Below, piece after piece: positions 37,601 to 47,175 of a stretch of DNA of 63,630 bases (position 1 is its first letter; the number at the start of each line of letters is the position of its first letter). The stretch is taken from the NCBI RefSeq assembly GCF_000469665.2, contig NZ_AWTR02000074.1:1-63630 (forward strand). The letters run 5' to 3'. The translations under genes were made by a program, and so were the position numbers. The stretch is from Holospora obtusa F1 (GTDB lineage Bacteria > Pseudomonadota > Alphaproteobacteria > Holosporales > Holosporaceae). The notes below the pieces were generated by a model. It was not told the origin of the DNA, did not search any database, and saw only the letters and a list, made by a program, of their open reading frames with translations.

Positions 37601-38489
37601 TAGTAATTTAGAGCGAAAATGGGATTTGAAAGAATGCGGCAATAGCTTCGTAAAGTTTATCAAACTGGTTAATTTGGTTAGTAACCCATTTTTTCATATT
37701 AGCCGAAAATTTTTCTATTGGATTCAAATCGGGTGAGTATGGCGGTAAAAAAATTAGTTGACAACCTACAGATTCGATCAACTTTTTTGTTCTTTATGAT
37801 CTATGAAATGCAGCATTATCCATTATTACAATTTTCCCAGGTTCTAATTCTTTAATCAACATCTCTTTTACCCAAGCTTCAAATAATTTTGTATGACAAG
37901 AATCATTAAATACCCTAGGTCTTATTGATTTATGATTAACATACCCTCAGCTACAATATTTACCGCTCTTTTTGGCAGAAAGCTTTTTTCCTTTCTTTCC
38001 CATCCTGCGTTCTGAACAAATGGTCGTCTCAATACAGCTTTCATCAATGTATGCAAGACTTTCTGACGGTATACCTTTTATAGTTTCTTTATATCGCTCT
38101 CGTTTTTCTTAGCTTGCTTGCAAGTAGGTGCTAGTTTTTTTATAGCTAAAGCCTAGCTTCTTTAATCGTCGATACACAGAAATATTAGCATTAAATAGTT
38201 TTGCTATCTTCTGCTCATTTTTTATCTTCATTGGCCTTCAACATAAACCTTTAGCTTTTCTGGGTCTATTTCGCCCTTTCTGCCTAAAAGTCGCCTGCTT
38301 CTTGGTACATGATCCACCACCTGCTTACGCTACTTTTACTCACTTTAAATATCTTGAATGTCGTGTTTTGATTGTTAACAAGTAATATATTCTATTACTT
38401 TCTCCCTTAGATCTAAGCTGTACTGTTTCTTTGTCATTTTTTCTTAAAATAGTATCTCCTTGTTCCGCTTTCAAGCTAAATTATTGTAG
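37601..38489 (-). mobile_element. IS630-family element, most complete copy, gene degenerate
   Basis: Minus-strand transposase order can be followed throughout. The HTH part lies at 38450-38200, with degenerate NNQNTTFKIFKVSKSSVSRW-like pieces. The DDE core follows (IVIMDNAAFH around 37830), and the end contains NPIEKFSANMKKWV near 37700. The left tip TAGTAATTTAGAGCGAAAAT resembles the complement of the right tip near 38470-38489. The reading frame is broken in several places. It is the reference copy for the fragments at 3130 and 14575. The 53 bases after it (38490-38542) are the right half of a MITE-like repeat. Confidence 0.75.
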
Positions 38490-38793
38490 TATTTTTTTCT
38501 AGAAATCATATTTATCTTCGTAAAGTTTCACTTAATTTACTATAACACACGCATAAAACTTCATATACAAAAGACTTCGACAAAGCCTTCTGTAGCCCCC
38601 CCAAAAAAAAGTTATACTTTTTGAAAAGCAACTTCAAATAAAGCGCCAATTTATCCAAAAAAAGACGCTGTTATGTCCTTGAATTTTTACTACTCTTAGC
38701 GTATCGTAAGAGCCGAAATTCTTTTTGATTCGAAAACCTCTACAGAATTTAAACAGCTTTTAACTTTCTCTAAAATTGATACTGCACCGTAGG

Positions 38794-40404
38794 TCACTGA
38801 ATAATAGAATCTTTGTTCAATTTTTTCATACGTTCATGAACCACTTGATTATCTTGAAATACTCTTTTTTCATCTCTTACCCACTGAAAAGCTTCATGCC
38901 CCTTTCCTGCTATCAGTAGTATATCTCCTTGCTTCATGTAAGAGATAGCTGCTTCTATTGCTGTACGCCGACATCTGATACGCTGCGCGTTAGGGCACCC
39001 CCTTTGAATATCATTCAAAATTTTTTCAGGGTCTTCATATCGAGGATTGTCGTCCGTAATAATTACCCAATGCGCATTTTCTTGTGCAATTTTTCCCATT
39101 TTTTCACGTTTTTCTTTATCGCGCTCTCCACCACATCCAAAAACAACTCCTAAACGTTCTGGCTTCAAAGCTTTTAATGTTCTTAAAACTTGATAAAGTG
39201 CATCAGGTGTATGAGCGTAATCTATATAAATCCCTCCCCCACCCAACGGTCCATCACACACTTTCTCTAATCTACCGGAGGGCGTTTGGATAGAGCCAGA
39301 AGCAATTATATGAAAAGCATCATCTAAATTTCCTCCTAATAAATAAAATGCCCCCAGTGCGGCAACAAGATTTTCACACTGAAAAGATCCCACTAAAGGT
39401 ATAATTCCGCGCCATACGTAGCTATCAATGCGGATTAACACCTCTGCTCCTTTACAAGACTGTTTATAAATAAAGCATTCTGCCCACAAAGATGTATTTT
39501 TTCCTAACCCATAACATAATACGTCACACTGCATCTGCGATAAAAACGATTGTTGAAATTCTTTTTCAAGAGATCGTAAGCCCCCTGCTCTACTGCTAGA
39601 TAAATCAGAAAACGTTATGTCTGAAGGTGTATTTTGCCCATACGAGACACTCGAAGAATCCATAAGCATAAATTTCCGATACACAGTGTCATTAACAAGC
39701 CAGGCTTTCTTACATAAGCTTCCAAGAGAAAATTTAGCACTCCAGTACGCTTCCATAGTTTTATGGTAATCTAAATGGTCTTGAGAGAAACTTGTCCATA
39801 TTCCAATATCTACGGCATCAGCAGGAATCCGAAGCTGTTGTAATCCGTGACTACTGGCCTCGTAAGCAAAATGTTGAATTTTTTTTTTCGCACTTGTGTG
39901 TAGCACGCAAGATAGCGTTAAATAGTCAGCTGTATTGATATAAGAAGAAGAAAAATCAAAGTTTAAATTTCCTTGTATTCCTAACGTCCCCATAGAAACG
40001 TAAGGTATTTTAGATGTCTTCCACAATTGAGATAAAAACGAAACAGTCGAAGTTTTTCCATTCGTTCCTGTCACAGCACATTTTGAAGAAGGGCGTCCTG
40101 GATAAAATACGTTAGCCAAAATTTCCACGGTATTTTTAGGAAAATTTTGAAAAATACACACCTGATTGAGGCAATTTGGATTTTGAAAGCACCGATAGTT
40201 ACTACCCCAGGCCAATATTACCCGCACCCCCTTTTCCCACGCCATATAAGCAAGATCTTCTACCGTATATTGAGCACTAGGAGAAGCCCAAAACAAAACA
40301 TCAGGCCCTGAACGCTCTGAGTGCAAAGATACATCAGAAAAATTTTCTTGAATTATTCCTAAATTCACTCCAAGTGCACAACAGACATCTTGAAGTGTTA
40401 TCAT
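38794..40404 (-). CDS. murE: UDP-N-acetylmuramoyl-L-alanyl-D-glutamate--2,6-diaminopimelate ligase
   Basis: Adds meso-diaminopimelate to the muropeptide precursor. The protein has 536 residues. ATP loop VTGTNGKTSTVSFL at about residue 115; substrate region IQGNLNFDFSSSYINTAD with the tripeptide-specific segment TADYLTLSCVLH. The C-terminal DDNPRYEDP (about residue 454) is the signature that selects diaminopimelate rather than lysine, in agreement with dapD in this window. Its start overlaps the bolA stop by four bases, so it is translated from the bolA message. In most bacteria murE follows ftsI and precedes murF; here it has moved. Confidence 0.95.
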   Translation of the reverse strand: MITLQDVCCALGVNLGIIQENFSDVSLHSERSGPDVLFWASPSAQYTVEDLAYMAWEKGVRVILAWGSNYRCFQNPNCLNQVCIFQNFPKNTVEILANVFYPGRPSSKCAVTGTNGKTSTVSFLSQLWKTSKIPYVSMGTLGIQGNLNFDFSSSYINTADYLTLSCVLHTSAKKKIQHFAYEASSHGLQQLRIPADAVDIGIWTSFSQDHLDYHKTMEAYWSAKFSLGSLCKKAWLVNDTVYRKFMLMDSSSVSYGQNTPSDITFSDLSSSRAGGLRSLEKEFQQSFLSQMQCDVLCYGLGKNTSLWAECFIYKQSCKGAEVLIRIDSYVWRGIIPLVGSFQCENLVAALGAFYLLGGNLDDAFHIIASGSIQTPSGRLEKVCDGPLGGGGIYIDYAHTPDALYQVLRTLKALKPERLGVVFGCGGERDKEKREKMGKIAQENAHWVIITDDNPRYEDPEKILNDIQRGCPNAQRIRCRRTAIEAAISYMKQGDILLIAGKGHEAFQWVRDEKRVFQDNQVVHERMKKLNKDSIIQ

Positions 40405-40676
40405 AAAGAAGCTTCTTTCTGGGTTTGGGTATTCAAAGATAACGCATGAATGCGATGACCTATGTGCCCTTCTAAAATTTTATAAACCTGTTTATGCCTA
40501 TCCAACAGCGCAATATTTTGAAATAACTCTGTTACGATATGTGCATGAAGGTGCTGATCATCTCCTTTGAAATCCTCTACCTTAACATACGCCCCAGGAA
40601 AAGCTTTTAACAGTGTATCGTGCAGCCAATCTACATTAGTTTTAAAAATCGAAATATCGGTAGTGCTCATCGTCAA
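40401..40676 (-). CDS. bolA: BolA/IbaG-family protein
   Basis: The 91-residue product has the BolA fold signature: a helix, then VKVEDFKGDDQHLHAHIVTE, and LLDRHKQVYKILEGHIGHRIHALSLNT with the conserved His near the C-terminus. BolA proteins pair with monothiol glutaredoxins around an iron-sulphur cluster. In alphaproteobacteria the usual order is purC-purS-purQ-purL-bolA-grxD. Here only purC and bolA remain side by side, and murE has taken the downstream place of grxD. Confidence 0.88.
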   Translation of the reverse strand: MTMSTTDISIFKTNVDWLHDTLLKAFPGAYVKVEDFKGDDQHLHAHIVTELFQNIALLDRHKQVYKILEGHIGHRIHALSLNTQTQKEASL

Positions 40677-40761
40677 TTCTCCTTTTTAAACTTTTTACAA
40701 AAAAATTATGATAATATTTAAAAGTCAATAAAAAAAGAACCCCTCATTCAATGACGTATCT

Positions 40762-41538
40762 TCACAAATAATCTTGGGAACTTTCTTTGATTTGAAACGG
40801 TAAAACTTGCGAACGACTGGGCCCTTCTAACCCGATTCCTAATCGCGCTGCAATAGTGCGATAATGTAAATTTGGAGGATACACAGCATTAGTAATGTTT
40901 TCTCCCCCTAACACCATATTCGTATCCAAATCTAAAACTGAAAAAGATTCCGGAGAAAAATCTCCGCACAATAAAAATGGAGTGTCCGAGCTATAGTTAA
41001 ATCCACATCCTAACTGAAGTTTTATTTCCATTAACTGAAATCTCATAGCAATACAAATTCCTTTTACAGAATCAACAATTCTAAGAATAGTATTGTGAAG
41101 CTCATCAAGATCCTGCATTTCTAACATAGAGAACGCTGAAAGATGAGTTTCGTTTAACAAGCGCCCAGAACCAAGATGAACATACTCGATAATAGGCCTA
41201 GAAAACACAGAATGAGGCGCAACATTAAAGTCTTTCGCCCAAATCGAAGAAGCCATACACACAACGCGAACACAAAAATCTAAAGGAAGCGTAAAGTGCA
41301 TCAAAGACTGACGCATATTAAGCATACGAATAAAATGTGTTGGAATATTCAATTGCTGGAACTTAGAGAAAAAAAAACCTGAAACTCGATGATTAATAAC
41401 TCCTTTTCCAGGAAGTTCCAACTCTTTTCCAGAAATGGGACAAGCAATAATGTCCGTAAAGTAATGAAAACACTCCGTTTCTTTAGAAGCAGCGTACACA
41501 ATACGTCCTGGATTTTGGCTAATAATTTTTTTTTCCAT
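40762..41538 (-). CDS. purC: Divergent SAICAR synthetase (PurC) homologue, probably not active as such
   Basis: PurC normally makes SAICAR from CAIR, aspartate and ATP in purine synthesis. The 258-residue product keeps the PurC outline: GKGVINHRVSGFFFSKFQQL, then IPTHFIRMLNMRQSLMHF, a DFCVRVVCMASS strand at the place of the VVRNxxAGS motif, SRPIIEYVHL, MEIKLQLGCGF at the place of DFKLEFG, and GDFSPESFSVLD at the place of DEISPDSCRLWD. Several ligand residues differ: the Arg-Asn of VVRN, the first Asp of DFKxEFG and the GKAK loop are replaced. Being next to bolA, as in complete alphaproteobacterial clusters, supports the identity. Either it is decaying or it has been recruited to another role. 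Confidence 0.65.
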   Translation of the reverse strand: MEKKIISQNPGRIVYAASKETECFHYFTDIIACPISGKELELPGKGVINHRVSGFFFSKFQQLNIPTHFIRMLNMRQSLMHFTLPLDFCVRVVCMASSIWAKDFNVAPHSVFSRPIIEYVHLGSGRLLNETHLSAFSMLEMQDLDELHNTILRIVDSVKGICIAMRFQLMEIKLQLGCGFNYSSDTPFLLCGDFSPESFSVLDLDTNMVLGGENITNAVYPPNLHYRTIAARLGIGLEGPSRSQVLPFQIKESSQDYL

Positions 41539-41843
41539 ACACTCTTCTACACAAAGCAGTATACATTCATTTTACATTTTTTGAAAAAATAAGCAAGTGA
41601 AGCGACACGTTCAATCATAAAAAAACTAGAAAAAACTTTATTCTACCTATCGTGAGGGCATTTTATTCAAATTTTTTTGAACAAAAATTTGAATTTATAC
41701 AGCCAGTTACAACTAAACTTAACGATTTTTGTATTTATACTATACGAAAATCAATCAAAAAAATAAAAAATATTAATAGATTTCAGAAATGTACAGAATA
41801 TTTTTCAAAATAAAATATTAACTTATTTCAATTTTATTAAAAA

Positions 41844-42785
41844 TCAAAGATTCGTAAAAAAATCCTCCCCAGCTTCGCACTCTATCAAAATAGGACGCTC
41901 TTCATAAAAAAATGAAAGGTTACAACAGTGTAATTTTAAATTGATTGACGTATCTTTTTCACATAAAGGATCGTAAATTTTATCTCCAATTATCGGATGT
42001 TTAATGTGACTTAAGTGTACGCGCAACTGATGCTTTCTTCCTGTGCGTGGACAAAGCTCTAACCATGTATATTCAAAAGGAGATCGATAAACTTTACGTC
42101 GAAAATATTCAGTATGACATGCCAGTGATTTAGGTGTTTTTTCATGACACACTTTAACCCCAAACGTACATTGAATCAAAGGAGCTTGAATATGACCTTG
42201 AACATTTTTAACTTTACCGTGCACAAGTGCCCAATATCGTTTCTGAATAGCTCCTTCTTTCATCATATTCCCTAAGATTGATGCAGCATGGGGAGTTTTG
42301 GCAATAATGAGAGCGCCACTTACCGGCTTATCTAATCGATGAACAAGATGAACAGGGTGTCCGGCCCACCTAGACATCAAATCGTCAATACTTAGTATTT
42401 GATTAGTTCCTTTTTGACAAGAAATTCCAGCAGGTTTTCGTATAATCCAAAAATCTTTATGTGTGTAAATAATCCAATTAGAAACTTTTTCTCTCCAATG
42501 ATCGCACAACTTATCTTCAGAAAATTGAAAAATGTTCATTTTCTGTAACCATCCAGGGTACACATAAATCGTATCACTTTGATTTAATCGATAATTTGAA
42601 GAAATTTTTTTTTGGTTTACACGTATATCTCCAATACGCAATGCTTTTTGAATAGCAGAATAAGGAATTTGAGGCCATTCATGATGAACCCATTTGTCGA
42701 TTCTTTGATCTGAACGAGCAATAAAAAGAGAATCATTATGTGTCATATTTTGTGGAATTTTTTTTATCACGTCGAAGGGTAACAT
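41844..42785 (-). CDS. RluA-family pseudouridine synthase (RluC/RluD type)
   Basis: Converts uridine to pseudouridine in ribosomal RNA. The 313-residue product has an N-terminal S4 RNA-binding domain (residues about 28-85: RIDKWVHHEWPQIPYSAIQK, IRVNQKKI) and the catalytic motif HLVHRLDKPVSGALI near residue 150, with the essential Asp. The C-terminal part holds the RTGRKHQLRVHLSHIKHPIIGD block typical of RluC/RluD. I leave the symbol open because RluC and RluD cannot be separated with certainty here. It is alone on its strand, with long repeat-rich DNA upstream. Confidence 0.88.
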   Translation of the reverse strand: MLPFDVIKKIPQNMTHNDSLFIARSDQRIDKWVHHEWPQIPYSAIQKALRIGDIRVNQKKISSNYRLNQSDTIYVYPGWLQKMNIFQFSEDKLCDHWREKVSNWIIYTHKDFWIIRKPAGISCQKGTNQILSIDDLMSRWAGHPVHLVHRLDKPVSGALIIAKTPHAASILGNMMKEGAIQKRYWALVHGKVKNVQGHIQAPLIQCTFGVKVCHEKTPKSLACHTEYFRRKVYRSPFEYTWLELCPRTGRKHQLRVHLSHIKHPIIGDKIYDPLCEKDTSINLKLHCCNLSFFYEERPILIECEAGEDFFTNL

Positions 42786-42825
42786 AACTTAAGCTAAATT
42801 CAAACTACAAAATTTATTTATGTAT

Positions 42826-42909
42826 AAAAAAAATTATTTACGTATAATTATCTGCTACATAATGCACAAAAAAAATTATTTACGTATAATTATCTGCTAC
42901 ATAATGCAC
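42826..42909 (+). repeat. Perfect 42-bp tandem duplication
   Basis: Bases 42826-42867 and 42868-42909 are the same unit. In the small plus-strand frame 42820-43011 this gives KKNYLRIIICYIMH twice. The frame then continues as a hydrophobic 35-residue peptide (HRLFSKKIFLLFLILNNFFG). Whether it is translated is unclear. Confidence 0.8.
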
Positions 42910-43009
42910 CGTTTATTCTCTAAAAAAATTTTCCTTTTATTCTTGATCCTAAACAATTTTTTTGGATCTTTATACAAAATCATTCTTCGTATTCACAACG
43001 TGTTACGAT

Positions 43010-43298
43010 GATGCTAAATTTTAGAGGATAGTTTTTGTGAGTATTGAAAAGTCACTCACTCATCACTTTGAATCTTTTGATATCACCAAACATGTGTTCG
43101 ATCTAGATCTCTGACTTTAATCTCAAGACATGAAAAATCTATATTTTCTTTGATGCGAATGTATAAAAATTCCGTAGTCATACTCCTTTTTCAAAGATCG
43201 TAATACTGTGATAGCCCTGATTTTTTTGAAAAAACGTTTCTATCTTCAAAATTCTGAAATCTCCCCCCTGTGTATCGTGATAAAAGCGAAATAGAGAT
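43010..43298. other. Spacer, nothing recognised
   Basis: No intact frame or RNA gene; possibly old IS sequence. Confidence 0.35.
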
Positions 43299-43400
43299 AG
43301 GGTAATTTAAATTGAATTAGGTATTTTTAAAAAAGTAAGAAAATAGCGAAAAAAGGATGATTTTTTTCACTATAACGAAAAATGGTACCCAATTTAAAAT
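43299..43400. repeat. MITE-like repeat related to 37388-37511
   Basis: The left edge GGTAATTTAAATTGAATTAG and the internal AAAAAAGTAAGAAAATAGCG follow the same order as the repeat at 37388. The right edge is degraded. Confidence 0.45.
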
Positions 43401-43499
43401 AAAATCAAATATTACAGCATGAAAAAAAATCAAAAATTTTATAGAGTAAGAAACGTTGAATCGATTACAAAATAAACAATAGTATTTCTAATCTAGTGA

Positions 43500-43721
43500 G
43501 CAATCAGTCCCGTAGCACCGATGAGTTTTAACGACCGTTGTCAGGAGATGAGTTAAAATTTGGGGAAAAACGTTTTATCAAAAAGCGAACTCTTAAGCGG
43601 TCACAATAAAATTATGCCGCGTTTTACCCCTCTAAAAAAAATGAATAGATAATTTGTAGAGTGCAATCTTAATCTTCTTTTCGTCATATTTTCCAGATTT
43701 AAGTCCCATTGAGAAATTTCA
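43500..43721 (+). mobile_element. IS630 C-terminal scrap
   Basis: Near 43687-43716 the plus strand reads FPDLSPIEKF, the terminal catalytic-helix motif of IS630/Tc1 transposases. Upstream only broken sequence is seen. A MITE-like repeat follows directly. Confidence 0.5.
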
Positions 43722-43850
43722 TAGTACAAATTAAGTTGAGATTTTTGAATAAATAAAACGCGACACTCAGTTAAGCAAAGCGAGAGGCTCTTGGCTATAG
43801 AATCTTAGAATTTCTTTCTAGAACTAGAAATCACAACAACTTAATTTACT
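43722..43850. repeat. MITE-like element related to 32911-33048
   Basis: TAGTACAAATTAAGTTGAGA at the left and CAACAACTTAATTTACT at the right form inverted ends. Length and interior order match the 32911 copy. Confidence 0.65.
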
Positions 43851-44085
43851 CTACTCATTAAGGCCTCTCCTGAAGACAAGGCTTGAACAGAAAAGGATTA
43901 GGCACACAGTGATTCTAAAAATTTTTATCCAGAAATACACTCAATGTAACCTAAACGTTTGAACGTCAGTAAGATAACAAAATAATTTTAATGTTTTAGT
44001 TACAAATGATGAACCATATAAAGCATCCTGTCAGGACATGAAGAGCGCGCTACTCAAACCGCAGTATGCTCCATATGGTACTTAT

Positions 44086-47000
44086 TCATTGATTAGGAGC
44101 TGGGCATTCTCCAAAATCTAAGCCAATAATAGTCTTTCCGTGCATTTCTGCGTATGCTAATCGTAAACTGAGCAAAGTTCCGTACGCACACCGTGCTTTT
44201 GGAAAATTGTCTAAATCTAGAGAACCGTTATGACCTTCGTGAAGAATTTCCCACAATCGATACACCATTCGATCTGGATTGTAAGGTTCAAGATCTTTTG
44301 CTAGCCTTTTTTCTTCTACACTTTGTGTTTTGATGCCGTCATGTAACGTTGTGTCATTTTTGTATCTGGTTAACGTATAAATATTTACGATTAATTGATC
44401 GAGGTCTCTTTTTAAATTTTCAAGAAATTTTTCTGGCTCCGCACACTTGTTTGAAATTTTCATCGTATTTTCACCCATGAGTAAATTCAAAAGATCTTCC
44501 ACTAAATCTCTGTATCCTGCATTTCGCGCCCGATCATCCATCTTTTTTGCATCAAATTTTTTTGGATCAGGAATCATAGAGCGTTCAAAGGCATCATGAA
44601 CTGAAGCGTGATCATAGCCGTATCCTTGAAAAAGATTGTATCCTGACGACTTCCAGTTTAAAGAATGACAAAACTCTCCTAATAAAAGAGCTCCGTCTTT
44701 CCAGGCAGTTCTATCTTCTTCACTAAATTTTTGCATTTTTGCAAGTGGGCAAATTAAGTTTGCACGAATGCGACTAATATCAAGTGTTCGTTCAAAATAA
44801 TAACCTAACATCTGTCTTAAATACTTTTTTAATCTTCCTGCCATGTCGTCTTTAAAAGTTTTAAGAATCAAACTTTCGTACCCTTGGGTTAATCCAAAAG
44901 CTCCCTTATTATGAACTATGTTTAAGTATTCCATAGCGTTTTGAATATTATTTACGTGAGAATAATCTTCCTCTTTAGCGTTGGAGTGTACAATTTTAAT
45001 GAAATGCATCAAAAGACGTTGAGTTTTTTTCAAATCTTGTAAGTGGGGTGGATCATTATAAAAATGATCTAACACACACCAATCATAGAAATTTTGTTTG
45101 CTTCCCAGAGCAAGTACTGATTCTGTGCTGCGCTGTGGATTGATTTGTTTTAAGTTCACACAAAGCGCATCTTGATCTTTTTTTTGAAACGTAACGACAT
45201 GAGAAGAGACAAGTTTTGTAAAGTTTTTCGCATAGTCTTTTCCTTTTTTCTTTTCGATAAACCCAAATGTCAAATTAGCAAAATTTGCTACTTCTGAAGA
45301 GGACAAACAATTTATGAGTAGCTCTTTTATTTGGTCCTGATCAGAAAAATCGTCTTTTAATGCAAGAATAGGAATAGGCTTAGTGTCAATGTCGTCCAAT
45401 AAATTTTTTGAAAAAATTAAATATTCCAAAATTTCTGGTTTTAATCGCAGAGAAAGCAGCGGAAAACGCTCCAAAATTTCTTTTTTTTCATAATATTCAC
45501 AAAATTCCGTAACAAAATTTTTAAAATTTAAATTATTTAATTTATTTGCTTCTTCAAAATTAAGATTTTCAAAGAAATCTTTACAGAATTTATTAAAGGT
45601 GCTTGAAGGCAGCTTATGTTTTATTTTACGAAAAAAAGATGCAAGAATTAGACGTTTGACATAGCTTAATTTATTACTATCTAACGTATCTATCACGTTT
45701 TGAAAAATATTTGAAAGAGGTTTTGGATCTAAGCAGGAAAAAAAATTAAAAAAATTTTTAAATTGTTCTTCATGAACCTGAGTAATTCTTGAAAAATTAA
45801 TTTCTTGAACTGTATCTAACAAAGGTTGCTCTTCATCAGAACTACAAAGTGCACCTAAAAAATTTACAAAATTAACGTCATCTAAGTAATTTACTTGCTG
45901 TATAATATGATCAAAAACTTCCAAAGGAATATTTTGTTTAGACTTGCAAAAATTAGAAAAAATTTTATGTAATACTATTCCTGATTGTATTGTGGAAAAA
46001 TCTAAGCTTTTAAAAAATTCTACAGGAACCGTATGATGGCAAGAACATAATGAACATATAAGTGTTAGAAAATGGTAATCTGTTAATTTATTTATTTTAC
46101 TAGTAAACTTTTCGAATCCATTTAAAGAAAACTGATGTTTAGAGTAAAAAATAGAATTTAAGACACAGACAAACTCATAGCTGTTTAAGGCATCAATTTT
46201 TTGAATCAAACTTTCAAAAAAATCAAAAGGAATTTCTAAGTTAGACTCACAGAGAAAACTCACAGTTTGTTTAAAATTTTTTCCTTCAAACCAATCAAGC
46301 ATTTTTTTTCCCTTAGCAGAAGGTAAGGTAAGCTCAGATATAGATGCTTTTCTTTTTGATTGATTTGAGTAAGTAATAATTTTTACTAGATTTTGACTGT
46401 TATTTTTGATAAATTCTGTACTGAAAAAAAGATCTCCAGGCAATTTTGAATGCGTATGTTCTTTTATTTGATCAAAATCAAAGAAAAACTTCTCCAAAAT
46501 ATCATGGCTAAATCGAGAATCATTGTGCAAGTTTGAATCATTTTCAATTTTTTTTTTATCCGATGCATCAGGAAGAGGATTAAAATTAATTTCAAAAATT
46601 TTTTTATACAGTTCAGAATCTGTGTGAAAATCTTGCGCTTCTTTTGGAGAGCGTAAGTTTTGCGTAAAAAATTCTAAAAATTCTAAAAATTCACCAGGTT
46701 TTTCTTGATTGTTTTCAAATTTTAACATTTCATTATCTTCGAATTTTAGTGCTTTGATTACAGAATTGATATGCCCTGAATCTTCTGGTTTTTCATTAAA
46801 TAAAGCTTGAAAAAACAAAGAAGAAAACAAATCTTCTTTTTCTTTTACCGCCATCGAAGATAAAACTTGTTTATAAAACTCAGAGTCTTTAGAAAAATGC
46901 TCTTTAAAAAAATTTTCAACTTTTTCGGTATTTTTTTCTTTTTTTATGATCTGCTCCAAATCTTCTAATAATTCACTAAAATTTTTTTGATTTTTCTTGA

Positions 47001-47148
47001 ACTTTACTACCTTAACAGCAGATTGCGTATGTTCAAGATCTCTTTGCTTTCCGCCAATTAGCGCCTGAAAAGATAAAGGGAAAAAAAAAATTTGCCCACC
47101 TAATATAATAAACGGAAAAATAATTTTTGATTTTAATTTCATATACAC
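44086..47148 (-). CDS. Large exported helical-repeat protein, repeat family B (1020 residues)
   Basis: Unknown function. It starts with a signal peptide (KLKSKIIFPFIILGGQIFF, ending near SFQA). Residues about 29-117 and 118-205 are two copies of a module (FFQALFNEKPEDSGHINSVI and KKEKNTEKVENFFKEHFSKD are examples) that occurs once in the 11548 protein. Residues about 300-560 hold units of about 39 residues of the same kind as in that protein (CKSKQNIPLEVFDHI, YHFLTLICSLCSCHHTVPVEF). The last 380 residues are a separate, non-repetitive domain with no relative in this window (RIRANLICPLAKMQKFSEED, GYGYDHASVHDAFERS, NPDRMVYRLWEILHEGHNG). No known enzyme motif is evident. It is monocistronic behind its own promoter and surrounded by IS and MITE scraps. 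Confidence 0.72.
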   Translation of the reverse strand: MYMKLKSKIIFPFIILGGQIFFFPLSFQALIGGKQRDLEHTQSAVKVVKFKKNQKNFSELLEDLEQIIKKEKNTEKVENFFKEHFSKDSEFYKQVLSSMAVKEKEDLFSSLFFQALFNEKPEDSGHINSVIKALKFEDNEMLKFENNQEKPGEFLEFLEFFTQNLRSPKEAQDFHTDSELYKKIFEINFNPLPDASDKKKIENDSNLHNDSRFSHDILEKFFFDFDQIKEHTHSKLPGDLFFSTEFIKNNSQNLVKIITYSNQSKRKASISELTLPSAKGKKMLDWFEGKNFKQTVSFLCESNLEIPFDFFESLIQKIDALNSYEFVCVLNSIFYSKHQFSLNGFEKFTSKINKLTDYHFLTLICSLCSCHHTVPVEFFKSLDFSTIQSGIVLHKIFSNFCKSKQNIPLEVFDHIIQQVNYLDDVNFVNFLGALCSSDEEQPLLDTVQEINFSRITQVHEEQFKNFFNFFSCLDPKPLSNIFQNVIDTLDSNKLSYVKRLILASFFRKIKHKLPSSTFNKFCKDFFENLNFEEANKLNNLNFKNFVTEFCEYYEKKEILERFPLLSLRLKPEILEYLIFSKNLLDDIDTKPIPILALKDDFSDQDQIKELLINCLSSSEVANFANLTFGFIEKKKGKDYAKNFTKLVSSHVVTFQKKDQDALCVNLKQINPQRSTESVLALGSKQNFYDWCVLDHFYNDPPHLQDLKKTQRLLMHFIKIVHSNAKEEDYSHVNNIQNAMEYLNIVHNKGAFGLTQGYESLILKTFKDDMAGRLKKYLRQMLGYYFERTLDISRIRANLICPLAKMQKFSEEDRTAWKDGALLLGEFCHSLNWKSSGYNLFQGYGYDHASVHDAFERSMIPDPKKFDAKKMDDRARNAGYRDLVEDLLNLLMGENTMKISNKCAEPEKFLENLKRDLDQLIVNIYTLTRYKNDTTLHDGIKTQSVEEKRLAKDLEPYNPDRMVYRLWEILHEGHNGSLDLDNFPKARCAYGTLLSLRLAYAEMHGKTIIGLDFGECPAPNQ

Positions 47149-47175
47149 AACACATTCAATAGTAATTGTCGGACC

